24,484 nt of DNA from Pseudomonadota bacterium (lineage in GTDB: Bacteria > Pseudomonadota > Gammaproteobacteria > Steroidobacterales > Steroidobacteraceae): positions 1 to 24,484 of the forward strand of contig JAJXYU010000342.1 of assembly GCA_021780395.1 (NCBI GenBank), in the 5' to 3' direction. Position 1 is the stretch's first letter, and the number at the start of each line of letters is the position of its first letter. The notes beneath the pieces are model-generated. The model was given only the letters and a program-made list of their open reading frames with translations. It ran no database searches and was not told where the DNA came from. A program made the position numbers and the translations under genes. Of this stretch, positions 8,099 through 16,753 are shown in pieces.

Positions 8099-9022
8099 TC
8101 AAGTCAGCGCTTCGCTCACCGCGCGCGCGGTCACGTCGCTCACGCGCACGTTGGACTCGTCGGTGACGCCGGCGATGTGCGGCGTCAGGATCAGGTTCGG
8201 TACGCCGCGGAACGCTTCGCCGGCGGCCGCATCGACCGGCTCGGTCTCGAATACGTCGAGTGCGGCGCCGCCGAGACGGTCGCCGCGCAGCGCGTCGACC
8301 AGCGCCGCTTCGTCGACGATCCCGCCGCGCGCGGCATTGATCAGGATCGCGTCGTGCTTCATCCGCGACAGCGCGGCGGCGTCGATCAGGCGCCGCGTCG
8401 TCGACGTCAACGGCGTGTGCAGGCTCACGACGTCGCTCGACGCGAGCAGGGCCTCGAGGGTGAGCCGCTCGGCGTGATCCCACGCGGTGTGATCCGCCGC
8501 GAGGTAGGGATCGTAGGCGGCGACCTGAAAGCCGAGCGCGCGTGCCTTGTGCGCGGTCAGGCGAGCGATCGCCCCGTAGCCGACCAGTCCGAGCCGCTTG
8601 CCGTCGCCTTCGCGGCCGATCGCCTCCATCCGGGGCCACGCGCCCGCGATCACCCGGTCGCTCGCGAACCAGGCGCGACGCAGCAGGAGCAGGGCCGCGG
8701 TCACCACGTACTCGGCGACCGCGAGGTCGTTCGCGCCGGTCGCCGGCCGGACCGCGATCCCGCGCGCCGCGCAGGCGTCGACGTCGATGTTGTCGAGGCC
8801 GACCCCGAGGCGGCCCACGACCTTCAGGCGGGGCGCTGCGTCGAGCAGTGCGCCGCGGACCTGAGTCCGGTTGCGGACGATCAGCGCGCGGCACGAGGCG
8901 ACCGCGGCGAACAGGCGCTCCGGCTGGTCGACGAGCTTCGGATCGTAGAGCACGGTGCGACCGGCGAAATGCCGGTCGATCGCCGCCGCGTCCATGAATT
9001 CGCTGATCACGATCTCGCTCAT
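8099..9022 (-). CDS. slcC: D-isomer-specific 2-hydroxyacid dehydrogenase, probable (S)-sulfolactate dehydrogenase
   Basis: NAD-dependent 2-hydroxyacid dehydrogenase of 307 residues. Proposed reaction: (S)-3-sulfolactate + NAD+ to 3-sulfopyruvate + NADH, in the cytoplasm. The N-terminus IVISEFMDAAAID matches my recollection of characterised SlcC proteins. The Rossmann motif is GYGAIA (148-153), with alanine in place of the usual last glycine, and the cofactor acid is D171 in AAYDPY. Catalytic residues are R232 (NAARGG), E261 (FETEP) and H282 (TPHIAG). The ATG overlaps the stop of the upstream ComC-like gene (ATGA at 9019-9022), so the two are translationally coupled. In known sulfolactate degraders SlcC and ComC convert (S)- to (R)-sulfolactate for SuyAB. 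The family is certain; the substrate is inferred from position beside suyAB. Confidence 0.8.
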   Translation of the reverse strand: MSEIVISEFMDAAAIDRHFAGRTVLYDPKLVDQPERLFAAVASCRALIVRNRTQVRGALLDAAPRLKVVGRLGVGLDNIDVDACAARGIAVRPATGANDLAVAEYVVTAALLLLRRAWFASDRVIAGAWPRMEAIGREGDGKRLGLVGYGAIARLTAHKARALGFQVAAYDPYLAADHTAWDHAERLTLEALLASSDVVSLHTPLTSTTRRLIDAAALSRMKHDAILINAARGGIVDEAALVDALRGDRLGGAALDVFETEPVDAAAGEAFRGVPNLILTPHIAGVTDESNVRVSDVTARAVSEALT

Positions 9023-10032
9023 GCACGCCGCTCCGCCAGTCGCTGGATCTCTCGGTGGAGGTCGGCGGGGATTTCGAGGCCTGCGGTGCGAGCGTGCGCC
9101 CGGCGCTCGAGCCGCCGATCACCCGGCAGCCGCACGCCCGGCTCCGCGCCGACCGTCGCCAGCAGGTCGCGCATGCGCGCGCCGTAGGCGGGTCCCGCGA
9201 ACGCGTTCGGATCGAGCGCGATCAGCATCTGGCCGACCCCGGGTGGATCGCCCCGATCGTCGAGGAACGAACTCGCCTCCCAGCCGAATCGTGCGCCGAC
9301 GAGCGCGGCGCACAGGATCTCGACCATCAGCGCGAGTGCCGCGCCTTTCGCGCCGCCGATCGGCAGGAGCGACCCGGCGAGCGCGGCGGCCGGGTCGTCG
9401 GTCGGTGCGCCGGCGGCGTCGATCGCCCAGTCGGTCGGAATCCTCCGTCCGGCCTTTTCGGCCGCGACGACCTTGCTGCGCGCGACCAGCGACAGCGCCA
9501 GGTCGATCACGAGCGCGGGTCGCCCGGGAATCGGGGCGGCAAATGCGACCGGGTTCGTGCCCATCATCGGCTTCGCGCCGCCGTGGAAGGCCATCGCGCG
9601 TGGGGTGTTGGAGGCGAGCAGCGCGACGAACCCTGAATCGGCGAGACGCTCGACGGTCGAGCCCGCCTGCCCGACGTGGTGCGACGCGCGGATGCCGGCC
9701 GCGACGATGCCGGTTTCGGCGATCAGCGCCGCGATCCGGTCGATCGCCATGTCCAGCGCGGGGTACGCGAAGCCGCCGCCGGCGTCGATCCACAGGCTCG
9801 CCGAGCGGGCCTGGACGACGGTCGGAACGGCCTGCCCGTCGACCTTGCCGGCGCGAAGCTGGGCCGCGTACGCCGGAAGGCGGCCGAGGCCGTGACCGGT
9901 CTGGCCGTCGATCTCGGCGCCGACGAGCGCGTGGGCGGTCGACGCCGCGTTCGCGGCCGACGCGCCGCTCGCCTCGAGCGCGCGTGCCGCGAGCGCCTGG
10001 GCGTCGGTCGGATCCAAGCGGTACGTCGGCAA
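9019..10032 (-). CDS. comC: Malate/L-lactate dehydrogenase family, probable (R)-sulfolactate dehydrogenase (ComC-like)
   Basis: NAD(P)-dependent oxidoreductase of the Ldh_2 family (malate/L-lactate/ureidoglycolate/L-sulfolactate dehydrogenases), about 337 residues. Proposed job: reduce 3-sulfopyruvate to (R)-3-sulfolactate, the SuyAB substrate. Family hallmarks: DGQTGHGLGRLPAY (about residue 42 onward, with the substrate-site H), ASHHVGQAG, TPRAMAFHGGAKPMMGTNPVAFAAP and PIGGAKGAALALMVEIL. No ATG stands at a sensible place. TTG at 10032 gives the family's usual N-terminus, while an in-frame TTG at 10053 overlaps the suyB stop (TTGA) and would add seven residues. A far-upstream ATG at 10143 would overlap suyB by about 90 bases and is unlikely. 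The stop overlaps the next gene's ATG. Family call firm, substrate inferred from context. Confidence 0.8.
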   Translation of the reverse strand: MPTYRLDPTDAQALAARALEASGASAANAASTAHALVGAEIDGQTGHGLGRLPAYAAQLRAGKVDGQAVPTVVQARSASLWIDAGGGFAYPALDMAIDRIAALIAETGIVAAGIRASHHVGQAGSTVERLADSGFVALLASNTPRAMAFHGGAKPMMGTNPVAFAAPIPGRPALVIDLALSLVARSKVVAAEKAGRRIPTDWAIDAAGAPTDDPAAALAGSLLPIGGAKGAALALMVEILCAALVGARFGWEASSFLDDRGDPPGVGQMLIALDPNAFAGPAYGARMRDLLATVGAEPGVRLPGDRRLERRAHARTAGLEIPADLHREIQRLAERRA

Positions 10033-10049
10033 GGGGTCCGTGCCCCGGG

Positions 10050-11225
10050 TCAAGCGCTGCGATAGAGCTTGGTCATCACGAATTCGCGATGACCGAGAGC
10101 CTCGGCGCAGGTGAACCGCCCGTTCGCGGTGCGTGCGATGCAATCGATCAATCGGTCACCCGCCTGGTCGATCGTCAATTCGCGCCGCACCACGCCGGAC
10201 ACGTCGACGTCGATGTGCTCGCTCATCACGCGCACGGTGCGCGGGTTGCCGCTGAGCTTGATCACCGGCATGATCGGGTTGCCGATCACGTTGCCCTGGC
10301 CCGTCGGGAACACGTGCACGACGTAGCCGGAGGCTGCCTGCAGCGTGCAGCACTCGGCGGCCGCCGACGAGGTGTCCATGAAGTAGAGTCCGCGCCCCTG
10401 CTGCGGCGCCTCCGCCGGCTCGAGCACGTCGATGAAGCGGGTCTTCTTGCCGATCTTCTCGAGATTGCCGAGCGCCTTTTCCTCGATCGTCGTCAGTCCC
10501 CCGGCGATGTTGCCCTTGGTCGGCTGGCTGTCGGAGAGGTCCGAGGTCTTGTGCGCCTCGATCACGTCGCGCTGGTAGGCCGACCAGGTCCGCATGAACT
10601 TTTCGCGGATCTCCGGCGTGGCGGCGCGCGCGGCGGCGAGGTGCTCGGCGCCGGTGAGTTCCGAGGTCTCGCCGAAACATCCGTACAGGCCGAGCGGGAC
10701 GAGCTTGTCGTACATGTTGCCGACGGTCGGGCAGGAGGCGAGACCGGTCGTCGTGTCGCTTTCGCCGCATTTCGCGGCAACCCAAACGTCGCTCAGCGGA
10801 CATTCGACGCGAACCTGCTCCGACGCCAGGTGCACGAATTCCTTGGCCTTGCGTGACGCCGCGGCGACGGTCGCGATGTCGCCGTTGCCCTCGATCCAGA
10901 ACCCGGCGACCGGCTTGCCGGTCGTCGCGATGCCCGCGACGACGCGCTCGGTCCACGCGGGCTCGATGCCGATCACGATGCAGGCGGCGACGTTCGGGTT
11001 CGAGCCGGTGCCGATCATCGTGCGGAAGTGCAGTTCGAGGTCCTCGCCGAACTGCAGGCGGCCGTAGGCGTGCGGCAGCGCGATCGTGCCCTGGATGTGC
11101 GCGGCGACGGCCTCGCACGCGGCATTCGAGATGTCGTCGAGAGGCAGGATCGCGACGTAATTGCGGACGCCGACGCGGCCGTTTTCGCGGCGATACGCCC
11201 AGACGGTACGTTTGGAGAGATCCAT
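10050..11225 (-). CDS. suyB: (2R)-sulfolactate sulfo-lyase, large subunit
   Basis: Large subunit of the lyase that cleaves (R)-3-sulfolactate to pyruvate and sulfite, the desulfonation step. The protein (391 residues) belongs to the UxaA/altronate dehydratase family. The N-terminus ([24 protein letters not shown]) and the internal [45 protein letters not shown] and [27 protein letters not shown] blocks match SuyB rather than altronate or galactarate dehydratase as I know them. Several conserved cysteines (C-GESDTT, SCPTVG, ECC) could serve metal or Fe-S binding, which I have not established. I chose ATG 11225; a GTG at 11234 overlaps the suyA stop (GTGA) and would add MIP. It is second in a leftward operon suyA-suyB-comC-slcC and depends on SuyA as its partner. 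Confidence 0.9.
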   Translation of the reverse strand: MDLSKRTVWAYRRENGRVGVRNYVAILPLDDISNAACEAVAAHIQGTIALPHAYGRLQFGEDLELHFRTMIGTGSNPNVAACIVIGIEPAWTERVVAGIATTGKPVAGFWIEGNGDIATVAAASRKAKEFVHLASEQVRVECPLSDVWVAAKCGESDTTTGLASCPTVGNMYDKLVPLGLYGCFGETSELTGAEHLAAARAATPEIREKFMRTWSAYQRDVIEAHKTSDLSDSQPTKGNIAGGLTTIEEKALGNLEKIGKKTRFIDVLEPAEAPQQGRGLYFMDTSSAAAECCTLQAASGYVVHVFPTGQGNVIGNPIMPVIKLSGNPRTVRVMSEHIDVDVSGVVRRELTIDQAGDRLIDCIARTANGRFTCAEALGHREFVMTKLYRSA

Positions 11226-11230
11226 GGGTA

Positions 11231-11521
11231 TCACCAGCGCTTGGTCTTCAGATTGTGGGTATGGACGTGGTCGCCCTTGCGGATCGGCGCGACCACGCGG
11301 CCGATGTCCTCGCCGTACTTGATCACGGTGTCACCGACGGCCAGGTCCTGCAACGCGATCTTGTGTCCGATCGGCACGTCCTGATTGCACGTCGCCCGCC
11401 GCTCGCTGTTGTCCTCGGTCACGACGCACAGCATGTCGGTGCCCGCGGTGAGCCCCTCGACCACGACCACGCCGACGTTGTCGCGGCGGTCGTGGATCAG
11501 GAGATGAGGTATGTTTGCCAT
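11231..11521 (-). CDS. suyA: (2R)-sulfolactate sulfo-lyase, small subunit
   Basis: Small subunit of sulfolactate sulfo-lyase, 96 residues, a SAF-type domain corresponding to the N-terminal UxaA domain that is a separate protein in SuyAB. Visible features: [18 protein letters not shown] near the start, the [27 protein letters not shown] core typical of SAF domains (GHKIA...GD.V.KYGE.IG), and a C-terminal [12 protein letters not shown], the family's H-T-HN ending. The ATG is at 11521; the ribosome binding site is not obvious. It is the first gene of the leftward operon, and its promoter region (11522-11578, only 57 bases) is shared with the divergent sulfogluconate dehydratase and holds a palindromic operator. 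SuyA and SuyB together make this a strong identification. Confidence 0.92.
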   Translation of the reverse strand: MANIPHLLIHDRRDNVGVVVVEGLTAGTDMLCVVTEDNSERRATCNQDVPIGHKIALQDLAVGDTVIKYGEDIGRVVAPIRKGDHVHTHNLKTKRW

Positions 11522-11539
11522 GGGGGTCTACGGTCCACT

Positions 11540-11567
11540 TTGGTAACTCTTGTATTAGATATAAGAT
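11540..11567 (+). promoter_or_regulatory. Candidate promoter of the dehydratase operon
   Basis: TTGGTA (11540-11545) and TAAGAT (11562-11567) with a 16-base spacer, overlapping operator A. Transcription would begin about 5 bases before the ATG at 11579, giving an almost leaderless mRNA. Weak matches, so tentative. Confidence 0.3.
11549..11565. promoter_or_regulatory. Palindromic operator A (candidate GntR binding site)
   Basis: AT-rich inverted repeat CTTGTAT-TAG-ATATAAG: 7-bp arms with one mismatch and a 3-bp spacer, in the short divergent gap between suyA and the dehydratase. It matches 15 of 17 bases of the second palindrome at 17594-17610. Size and symmetry suit a GntR-family dimer, and the only GntR gene in the window belongs to this locus. 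It would overlap the -10 regions of both divergent genes, consistent with repression relieved by a sulfonated sugar intermediate. The repeat is seen; regulator and inducer are inferred. Confidence 0.75.
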
Positions 11568-11577
11568 TACAGATCAA
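11549..11577 (-). promoter_or_regulatory. Candidate suyA promoter
   Basis: On the minus strand, TTGATC (11572-11577) and TACAAG (11549-11554) are separated by 17 bases, each matching four of six sigma-70 consensus positions. The -10 lies inside the left arm of operator A. Suggestive only. Confidence 0.35.
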
Positions 11578-11578
11578 G

Positions 11579-13336
11579 ATGACGAATTCAAGTAGCCAAC
11601 CGAAGAAGGGGTCGTCCGGGGCCGTGCTGCGCAGCGCGCGGTGGTACGAGCGCGAGGACATGCGCGGCTTCGCGCACCGTCAGCGCACGCAACAGATGGG
11701 CCTGCGGCGCGAGGAGTTCCTCGGCCGGCCGGTGATCGCGATCGTGAACACCTGGAGCGACATGAGCCCCTGCCACGTCCACCTGCGCGATCGCGCCGAG
11801 GCGGTCAAGCGCGGCGTGCTGCTCGCCGGCGGGTATCCCGTCGAGTTGCCGGCACTGTCGGTCGGCGAGGTGATGGTGAAGCCGACGACGATGATGTACC
11901 GCAATTTCCTCGCGATGGAGACGGAGGAATTGCTGCGCTCCCATCCGATCGACGGCGCGGTGCTGCTCGGCGGGTGCGACAAGTCGACGCCGGGCTTGCT
12001 GATGGGCGCGCTCAGCATGGGGTTGCCGGCGATCTTCTGTCCGGCGGGTCCGATGTCCAATGGACAATGGCGCGGCGTGAAGACGGGCGCGGGAACCCAT
12101 ACGAAGAAATACTGGGACGAACTGCGCGCGGGGAACATCACCGCCGACGACTGGATCGATCTGGAGTCGCGGATGACCCGGTCGATCGGCACCTGCAACA
12201 CGATGGGTACCGCATCGACGATGACGTCCATCGTCGACGCGATGGGCCTGACCTTGAGCGGTGCGTCGTCGATCCCGGCGGCGGACTCCGGGCACGTGCG
12301 GATGGCCTCGGCCTGCGGCGAGCGCATCGTCGCGATGGTTCGGGAGGGCCTCACCATCGACCGCGTCGCGACCGCGGCGGCGTTTCGCAACGGCGTCGTC
12401 GCGTACATGGCGCTCGGCGGATCGACGAACGCCGCCATTCATCTGATCGCCATGGCGGGTCGGGCCGGCGTCGCCTTGACGCTCGAGGATCTCGCCGCTG
12501 CGGCGCGCGAGACGCCGGTGCTCGCGAATCTGTTCCCCTCGGGCGACCGGTTGATGGAAGATTTCTTCTTCGCCGGCGGCATGCCCGCGCTGCTCGCGAA
12601 GCTGAAGGATCGGCTCGACACGGGCGCGCTCAGCGTCGAGGGTCGCACGCTCGGCGAGGCGCTCGCTGGCGCGCGTTGCTGGGACGACGAGGTGATCCGC
12701 GGCGTCGACGACCCCGTGGTTCCGCTGTCGCGAGGCTCGACGCTCGCGCTGTTGCGCGGCAATCTCTGCCCGGACGGCGCGGTGCTGAAGTCGAGCGCGG
12801 CCGATCCGCGCCTGCTGCGGCACGAAGGCCGGGCGCTCGTGTTCGACGATCACGCGAGCCTGTCGGCGCGCATCGACGATCCGGCGCTCGAGGTGGACGA
12901 GAACACCGTGCTCGTGTTGCGCAACGCCGGTCCCGTCGGCGCCCCCGGAATGCCGGAGTGGGGCAATCTGCCGATCCCGAAGAAACTGCTCGCGCGCGGC
13001 GTGCGCGACATGGTCCGCCTGTCGGACGCGCGCATGAGCGGAACGCATTACGGGTGCTGCATCGTGCACATCGCGCCAGAGGCGGCGATCGGCGGGCCGC
13101 TCGCGCTGCTGCGCACCGGCGACCGGGTCCGGCTCGACGTGCCGGCGGGCCGTCTCGAGGCCTGCGTCGAGACGGACGAGTGGCAGCGGCGCCGCGCCGA
13201 ATGGCGACCGCCGGCGCCCTCGTACCCGCGCTCCTACGCGGCGCTCTATCGAGCGCACGTGAGCCAGGCGCCGCAGGGCTGCGATTTCGATTTTCTCGCG
13301 GGGCGCGCGCCCACGCCCGAACCGCCGATCTACTGA
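11579..13336 (+). CDS. IlvD/Edd-family dehydratase, probable 6-deoxy-6-sulfogluconate dehydratase
   Basis: Fe-S-dependent sugar-acid dehydratase of 585 residues. Proposed reaction: 6-deoxy-6-sulfogluconate to 2-keto-3,6-dideoxy-6-sulfogluconate (KDSG) + water, in the cytoplasm. The three cluster cysteines are in place: C65 (MSPCHVHL), C133 (GGCDKSTPG) and C206 (GTCNTMGTA). This layout matches the pentonate/hexonate dehydratases of the family, some of which hold a [2Fe-2S] cluster. The C-terminal active-site segment ARMSGTHYGCCIVHIAPEA with the catalytic serine is also present. L-arabinonate, D-xylonate and dihydroxyacid dehydratases share the family, so sequence alone does not fix the substrate. 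The neighbouring KDSG-type aldolase, lactonase, SQ dehydrogenase and sulfoquinovosidase do. It is first in the rightward operon, 17 bases before the aldolase. The ATG is only 13 bases past operator A, with no clear ribosome binding site. Confidence 0.87.
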   Translation: MTNSSSQPKKGSSGAVLRSARWYEREDMRGFAHRQRTQQMGLRREEFLGRPVIAIVNTWSDMSPCHVHLRDRAEAVKRGVLLAGGYPVELPALSVGEVMVKPTTMMYRNFLAMETEELLRSHPIDGAVLLGGCDKSTPGLLMGALSMGLPAIFCPAGPMSNGQWRGVKTGAGTHTKKYWDELRAGNITADDWIDLESRMTRSIGTCNTMGTASTMTSIVDAMGLTLSGASSIPAADSGHVRMASACGERIVAMVREGLTIDRVATAAAFRNGVVAYMALGGSTNAAIHLIAMAGRAGVALTLEDLAAAARETPVLANLFPSGDRLMEDFFFAGGMPALLAKLKDRLDTGALSVEGRTLGEALAGARCWDDEVIRGVDDPVVPLSRGSTLALLRGNLCPDGAVLKSSAADPRLLRHEGRALVFDDHASLSARIDDPALEVDENTVLVLRNAGPVGAPGMPEWGNLPIPKKLLARGVRDMVRLSDARMSGTHYGCCIVHIAPEAAIGGPLALLRTGDRVRLDVPAGRLEACVETDEWQRRRAEWRPPAPSYPRSYAALYRAHVSQAPQGCDFDFLAGRAPTPEPPIY

Positions 13337-13353
13337 TCCCGAGGAGATTGCCG

Positions 13354-14154
13354 ATGGAGACGAATCCGTTCAAGACGCGGCTCGCGACGCGCGGGCCCGG
13401 TCCGATGGTCGGGACCTGGCTGATGTCCGCCGCGCCGGCAGTCGCTGAGGCGCTCGGCTTCTGCGGATTCGACTTCCTCGTCGTCGACATGGAACACAGT
13501 CCGCTCGATCTCGCGGACGCGGTCGGCTTGATGCGGGCGATCGCGGGGACGCCGTGCGAGTCGCTCGTTCGGGTCCCCTGGAACGACCAGGTCGACGTGA
13601 AGCGAGTGCTCGACGCGGGCGCCCGGAACGTGATGTTCCCGTTCGTGCAGAGCGCCGAGGAGGCCGCGGCCGCGGTCGCGTATACCCGCTATCCGCCGCA
13701 GGGCGTGCGCGGGGTCGCGGCGGTGCACCGGGGGTCGCGCTACGGGCAGACCCGGGACTACCTGCGCAATGCGAACGCAGCGATCGCGGTCGTGATCCAG
13801 CTCGAAACCCCCGAGGCGCTCGAGCGACTCCCGGCGATCGCGGCGGTGCCGGGTGTCGACTCGCTGTTCCTCGGTCCTGGCGATCTGTCGGCGGCCATGG
13901 GCCGGATCGGGGAGATCGCGCATCCCGAGGTGCAGGCGATGATCGCGAAGGCGGCCCGGGACGCGCACGCGGCGGGCAAGCCGATCGGTACCGTCGGGGG
14001 GAGTCCGGAGATCGTCGCCCAGTACCTCGGCTACGGTTACGATTGGGTCGCGGTCGCGTCGGATCTCGCGATGCTGACCGGTCGCGCGGCAGACTGTCTC
14101 GGCGCGATCCGCGGGCGCGCGGCCGGCCCGGCTGCGCCCGGAGTCGCGTATTGA
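13354..14154 (+). CDS. HpcH/HpaI-family aldolase, probable KDSG aldolase
   Basis: Class II (metal-dependent) pyruvate aldolase of 266 residues. Proposed reaction: KDSG to pyruvate + 3-sulfolactaldehyde, the carbon-splitting step of sulfo-Entner-Doudoroff. Family residues visible: the catalytic His of VVDMEHSPLD (H48), an active-site arginine in VRVPW (R73), the metal-binding Glu in QLETPEAL (E151) and Asp in FLGPGDLSAAMG (D177). A good GAGGAG ribosome binding site precedes the ATG at 13354. The sulfo-ED pathway of Pseudomonas putida SQ1 is known to use an aldolase of this HpaI type instead of the KDPG (Eda) fold, so the family choice fits. Stop-to-start distance to the mutarotase is seven bases, so the genes form one transcript. 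Other 2-keto-3-deoxy-acid aldolases look similar; the assignment rests on the cluster. Confidence 0.87.
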   Translation: METNPFKTRLATRGPGPMVGTWLMSAAPAVAEALGFCGFDFLVVDMEHSPLDLADAVGLMRAIAGTPCESLVRVPWNDQVDVKRVLDAGARNVMFPFVQSAEEAAAAVAYTRYPPQGVRGVAAVHRGSRYGQTRDYLRNANAAIAVVIQLETPEALERLPAIAAVPGVDSLFLGPGDLSAAMGRIGEIAHPEVQAMIAKAARDAHAAGKPIGTVGGSPEIVAQYLGYGYDWVAVASDLAMLTGRAADCLGAIRGRAAGPAAPGVAY

Positions 14155-14161
14155 GTGTGCG

Positions 14162-15052
14162 ATGACGACGCGCATCGAATTGCGCGCCGGTGAGTGGCGC
14201 GCCGCCGTCGCGCCGTCGGTCGGCGGCGCGATCGTCGAGCTGTCGCGACGGGATCGCGCGATCCTGCGACCGACGCCGGACGCGGCCGTCGCGGCGCAGG
14301 ACGTGCGCCGTACCGGCGCTTACCCGCTCGTGCCCTACGCGAACCGCATCGCGTTCGGACGATTCGGCGTTGGCGGGCGCTCATATCGACTGCGCGGGAA
14401 TTTTCCCGAGGGCGCCCATCCCCTGCACGGCGTCGGCTGGCAACGCCGCTGGCAGGTGACGCACGCCGACGAGACCGGATGCGAGCTGCGCCTCGAGCAC
14501 CGACCGACGGGCGAGGATGCGCTCGATTGGCCGTTCGCATTCGAGGCGATCCAGCGCGTCGCGGTCGACCCGCAGGGACTGCGGATCGAATTGCTCGCGC
14601 GGAACCTCGAGGCGTTCCCGGTACCGCTCGGCATCGGCTGGCATCCCTTGTTCCCGCGCCGCGACGGTCAGCACCTCGAGTTCGCAGCGGACGGATGGTG
14701 GCGCAACGGCGACGATGCCCTGCCGCTCGAGGCGATCGCGGGATTGCCGTGGGATGCCGAACGCGGACTCGCGGTCGGTGATCGGCCGCTGGACAACGAC
14801 TTCTTCGGCTGGCGCGGCGAGGCGCGACTCGTCGAGCCGGATGGCCTCGCGGTGCGGATCGTCGCCGCTGCGCCGTTCCCGGTGCTGCGCGTGTTCGTGC
14901 CCGCGGGCCGCGACTTTCTCGGGGTCGAACCGGTCAGCCACGTCGCCGATGCGGTCAATCGCCCGACGTTGCGGTCGGGCGGCATGTCGATCGTCGCACC
15001 CGGCGAGCGCATCGGCGGCCTCGTCACGGTCGGCGCGGAGCGATGCGCATGA
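14162..15052 (+). CDS. Aldose 1-epimerase family, probable sulfoquinovose mutarotase
   Basis: Galactose-mutarotase-fold enzyme of 296 residues. Proposed role: interconvert alpha- and beta-SQ so that the sugar released by the retaining sulfoquinovosidase reaches the dehydrogenase in the right anomeric form. Active-site residues of the family can be seen: H86/H89 in EGAHPLHGVGW, H161 in GWHPLFPR, and the general-base glutamate E256 in GVEPVSH. YYANR-like segments (VPYANRIAFGRF, about 57-68) are typical as well. It overlaps the downstream lactonase by an ATGA and follows the aldolase by seven bases. Sulfoglycolytic clusters commonly carry such a mutarotase (YihR in Escherichia coli). SQ specificity is inferred from context and cannot be read from the protein alone. 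Confidence 0.85.
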   Translation: MTTRIELRAGEWRAAVAPSVGGAIVELSRRDRAILRPTPDAAVAAQDVRRTGAYPLVPYANRIAFGRFGVGGRSYRLRGNFPEGAHPLHGVGWQRRWQVTHADETGCELRLEHRPTGEDALDWPFAFEAIQRVAVDPQGLRIELLARNLEAFPVPLGIGWHPLFPRRDGQHLEFAADGWWRNGDDALPLEAIAGLPWDAERGLAVGDRPLDNDFFGWRGEARLVEPDGLAVRIVAAAPFPVLRVFVPAGRDFLGVEPVSHVADAVNRPTLRSGGMSIVAPGERIGGLVTVGAERCA

Positions 15053-15930
15053 TCGCGGGTCCGGCGCGCGACGCGCGCTTCCACCGGGTGCTCGACTGCG
15101 GCTGCGCGCTCGGAGAATCCCCGGTGTGGCTGCCCGAGTCCGGCGAACTGCTGTTCGTGGACGTGCCGGCCGGCCGCTGGTTTCGCTACGATCCGGTGCG
15201 CGGCACCCGCGTCGAGTACGACGCGGGCGAGGCGATCGGCTGCGTCGCGCCGGTCGCCGGCGGCGGCTTCGTCGCGGGCTTGCGGTCGGGCGTGTGGCGG
15301 TTCGATGCGTCGGGCGCGCGGCGCGCGATGCTCGCCGCGAATCCCGAGGACACGACGGTCAGCCGCTTCAACGACGGACGCGTCGATCCGGCCGGCCGAC
15401 TGCTCGTCGGGACGATCGACGAACCGAAGGCCGGCGGCCGCGCCGGCCTGTACCGGCTCGACCGGCGCGGACTCGTACGGCTCGCCGGCGGCTTGATGAC
15501 GTCGAACGGTCTCGCGTTCTCGCCCGACGGGAAGACGCTGTACCACTCGGACACGCCGAGATTCGTCGTCTACCGGTGCGACTACGACGTCGCGACCGGT
15601 GCCGCGACGAATCGCCGCGTGTTCCTGCGCATCGAGCCGACCGCGACCGATCGCGGCCGTCCTGACGGGGCCGCGGTCGACGTGCAGGGGTGCTACTGGA
15701 GCGCGCTCTACGAGGGCGGCCGGGTCTGCCGTTTCGATCCGGACGGCCGTTTGATCGCCGCCTATCCGGTTCCGGCGCGCTCGCCGACGATGCCGGCGTT
15801 CGGCGGGCCCGGCCTCACGACGCTGTACGTGACCACCGCGCGCGATCCGGACGGCCGCGGCGGCGACCTGTTCGCGCTCGAGGCGGGCGTCGCCGGCTTG
15901 CCACCGCGAGCCTTCGATCCCGATGTCTGA
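15049..15930 (+). CDS. SMP-30/gluconolactonase family, probable 6-deoxy-6-sulfogluconolactonase
   Basis: Six-bladed beta-propeller metal-dependent lactonase of 293 residues. Proposed reaction: hydrolysis of 6-deoxy-6-sulfogluconolactone, made by the SQ dehydrogenase, to 6-deoxy-6-sulfogluconate. Metal-ligand signatures: E in CALGESPVW near the N-terminus (about residue 22), N in SRFNDGRVDPAGRLLVGT, N in TSNGLAFSPDGKTLYHSDT and the Asp at the end of that same segment. I chose ATG 15049, which overlaps the mutarotase stop as ATGA and has a GGAG ribosome binding site eight bases upstream. An ATG at 15043 would put that site only two bases away. A 39-base gap separates it from the SDR. The family is clear and the specificity inferred. 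Confidence 0.87.
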   Translation: MIAGPARDARFHRVLDCGCALGESPVWLPESGELLFVDVPAGRWFRYDPVRGTRVEYDAGEAIGCVAPVAGGGFVAGLRSGVWRFDASGARRAMLAANPEDTTVSRFNDGRVDPAGRLLVGTIDEPKAGGRAGLYRLDRRGLVRLAGGLMTSNGLAFSPDGKTLYHSDTPRFVVYRCDYDVATGAATNRRVFLRIEPTATDRGRPDGAAVDVQGCYWSALYEGGRVCRFDPDGRLIAAYPVPARSPTMPAFGGPGLTTLYVTTARDPDGRGGDLFALEAGVAGLPPRAFDPDV

Positions 15931-16734
<804 letters not shown>

Positions 16735-16753
16735 CCGGCCGCCCGCGGGGCGC

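Noticed and set aside
6876..9122. Single open frame that would fuse the hydrolase to another 367 residues upstream
   Set aside because: The upstream part overlaps the SlcC-like gene in another frame and has Arg-rich nonsense composition; the hydrolase starts at 8021.
10050..11521. Reading suyA/suyB as altronate or galactarate dehydratase
   Set aside because: The small SAF domain is a separate 96-residue protein, block sequences fit SuyB, and the neighbours are sulfolactate dehydrogenases and a sulfoquinovose pathway.
10853..11578. Upstream extension of the dehydratase reading frame
   Set aside because: It runs antisense through suyA/suyB and the operator region and adds Arg-rich sequence; the family N-terminus begins at 11579.
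11579..14154. Ordinary Entner-Doudoroff pair (phosphogluconate dehydratase + KDPG aldolase)
   Set aside because: The aldolase is HpaI type, not Eda; the operon has no glucose-6-phosphate dehydrogenase and is flanked by a sulfoquinovosidase and suyAB.
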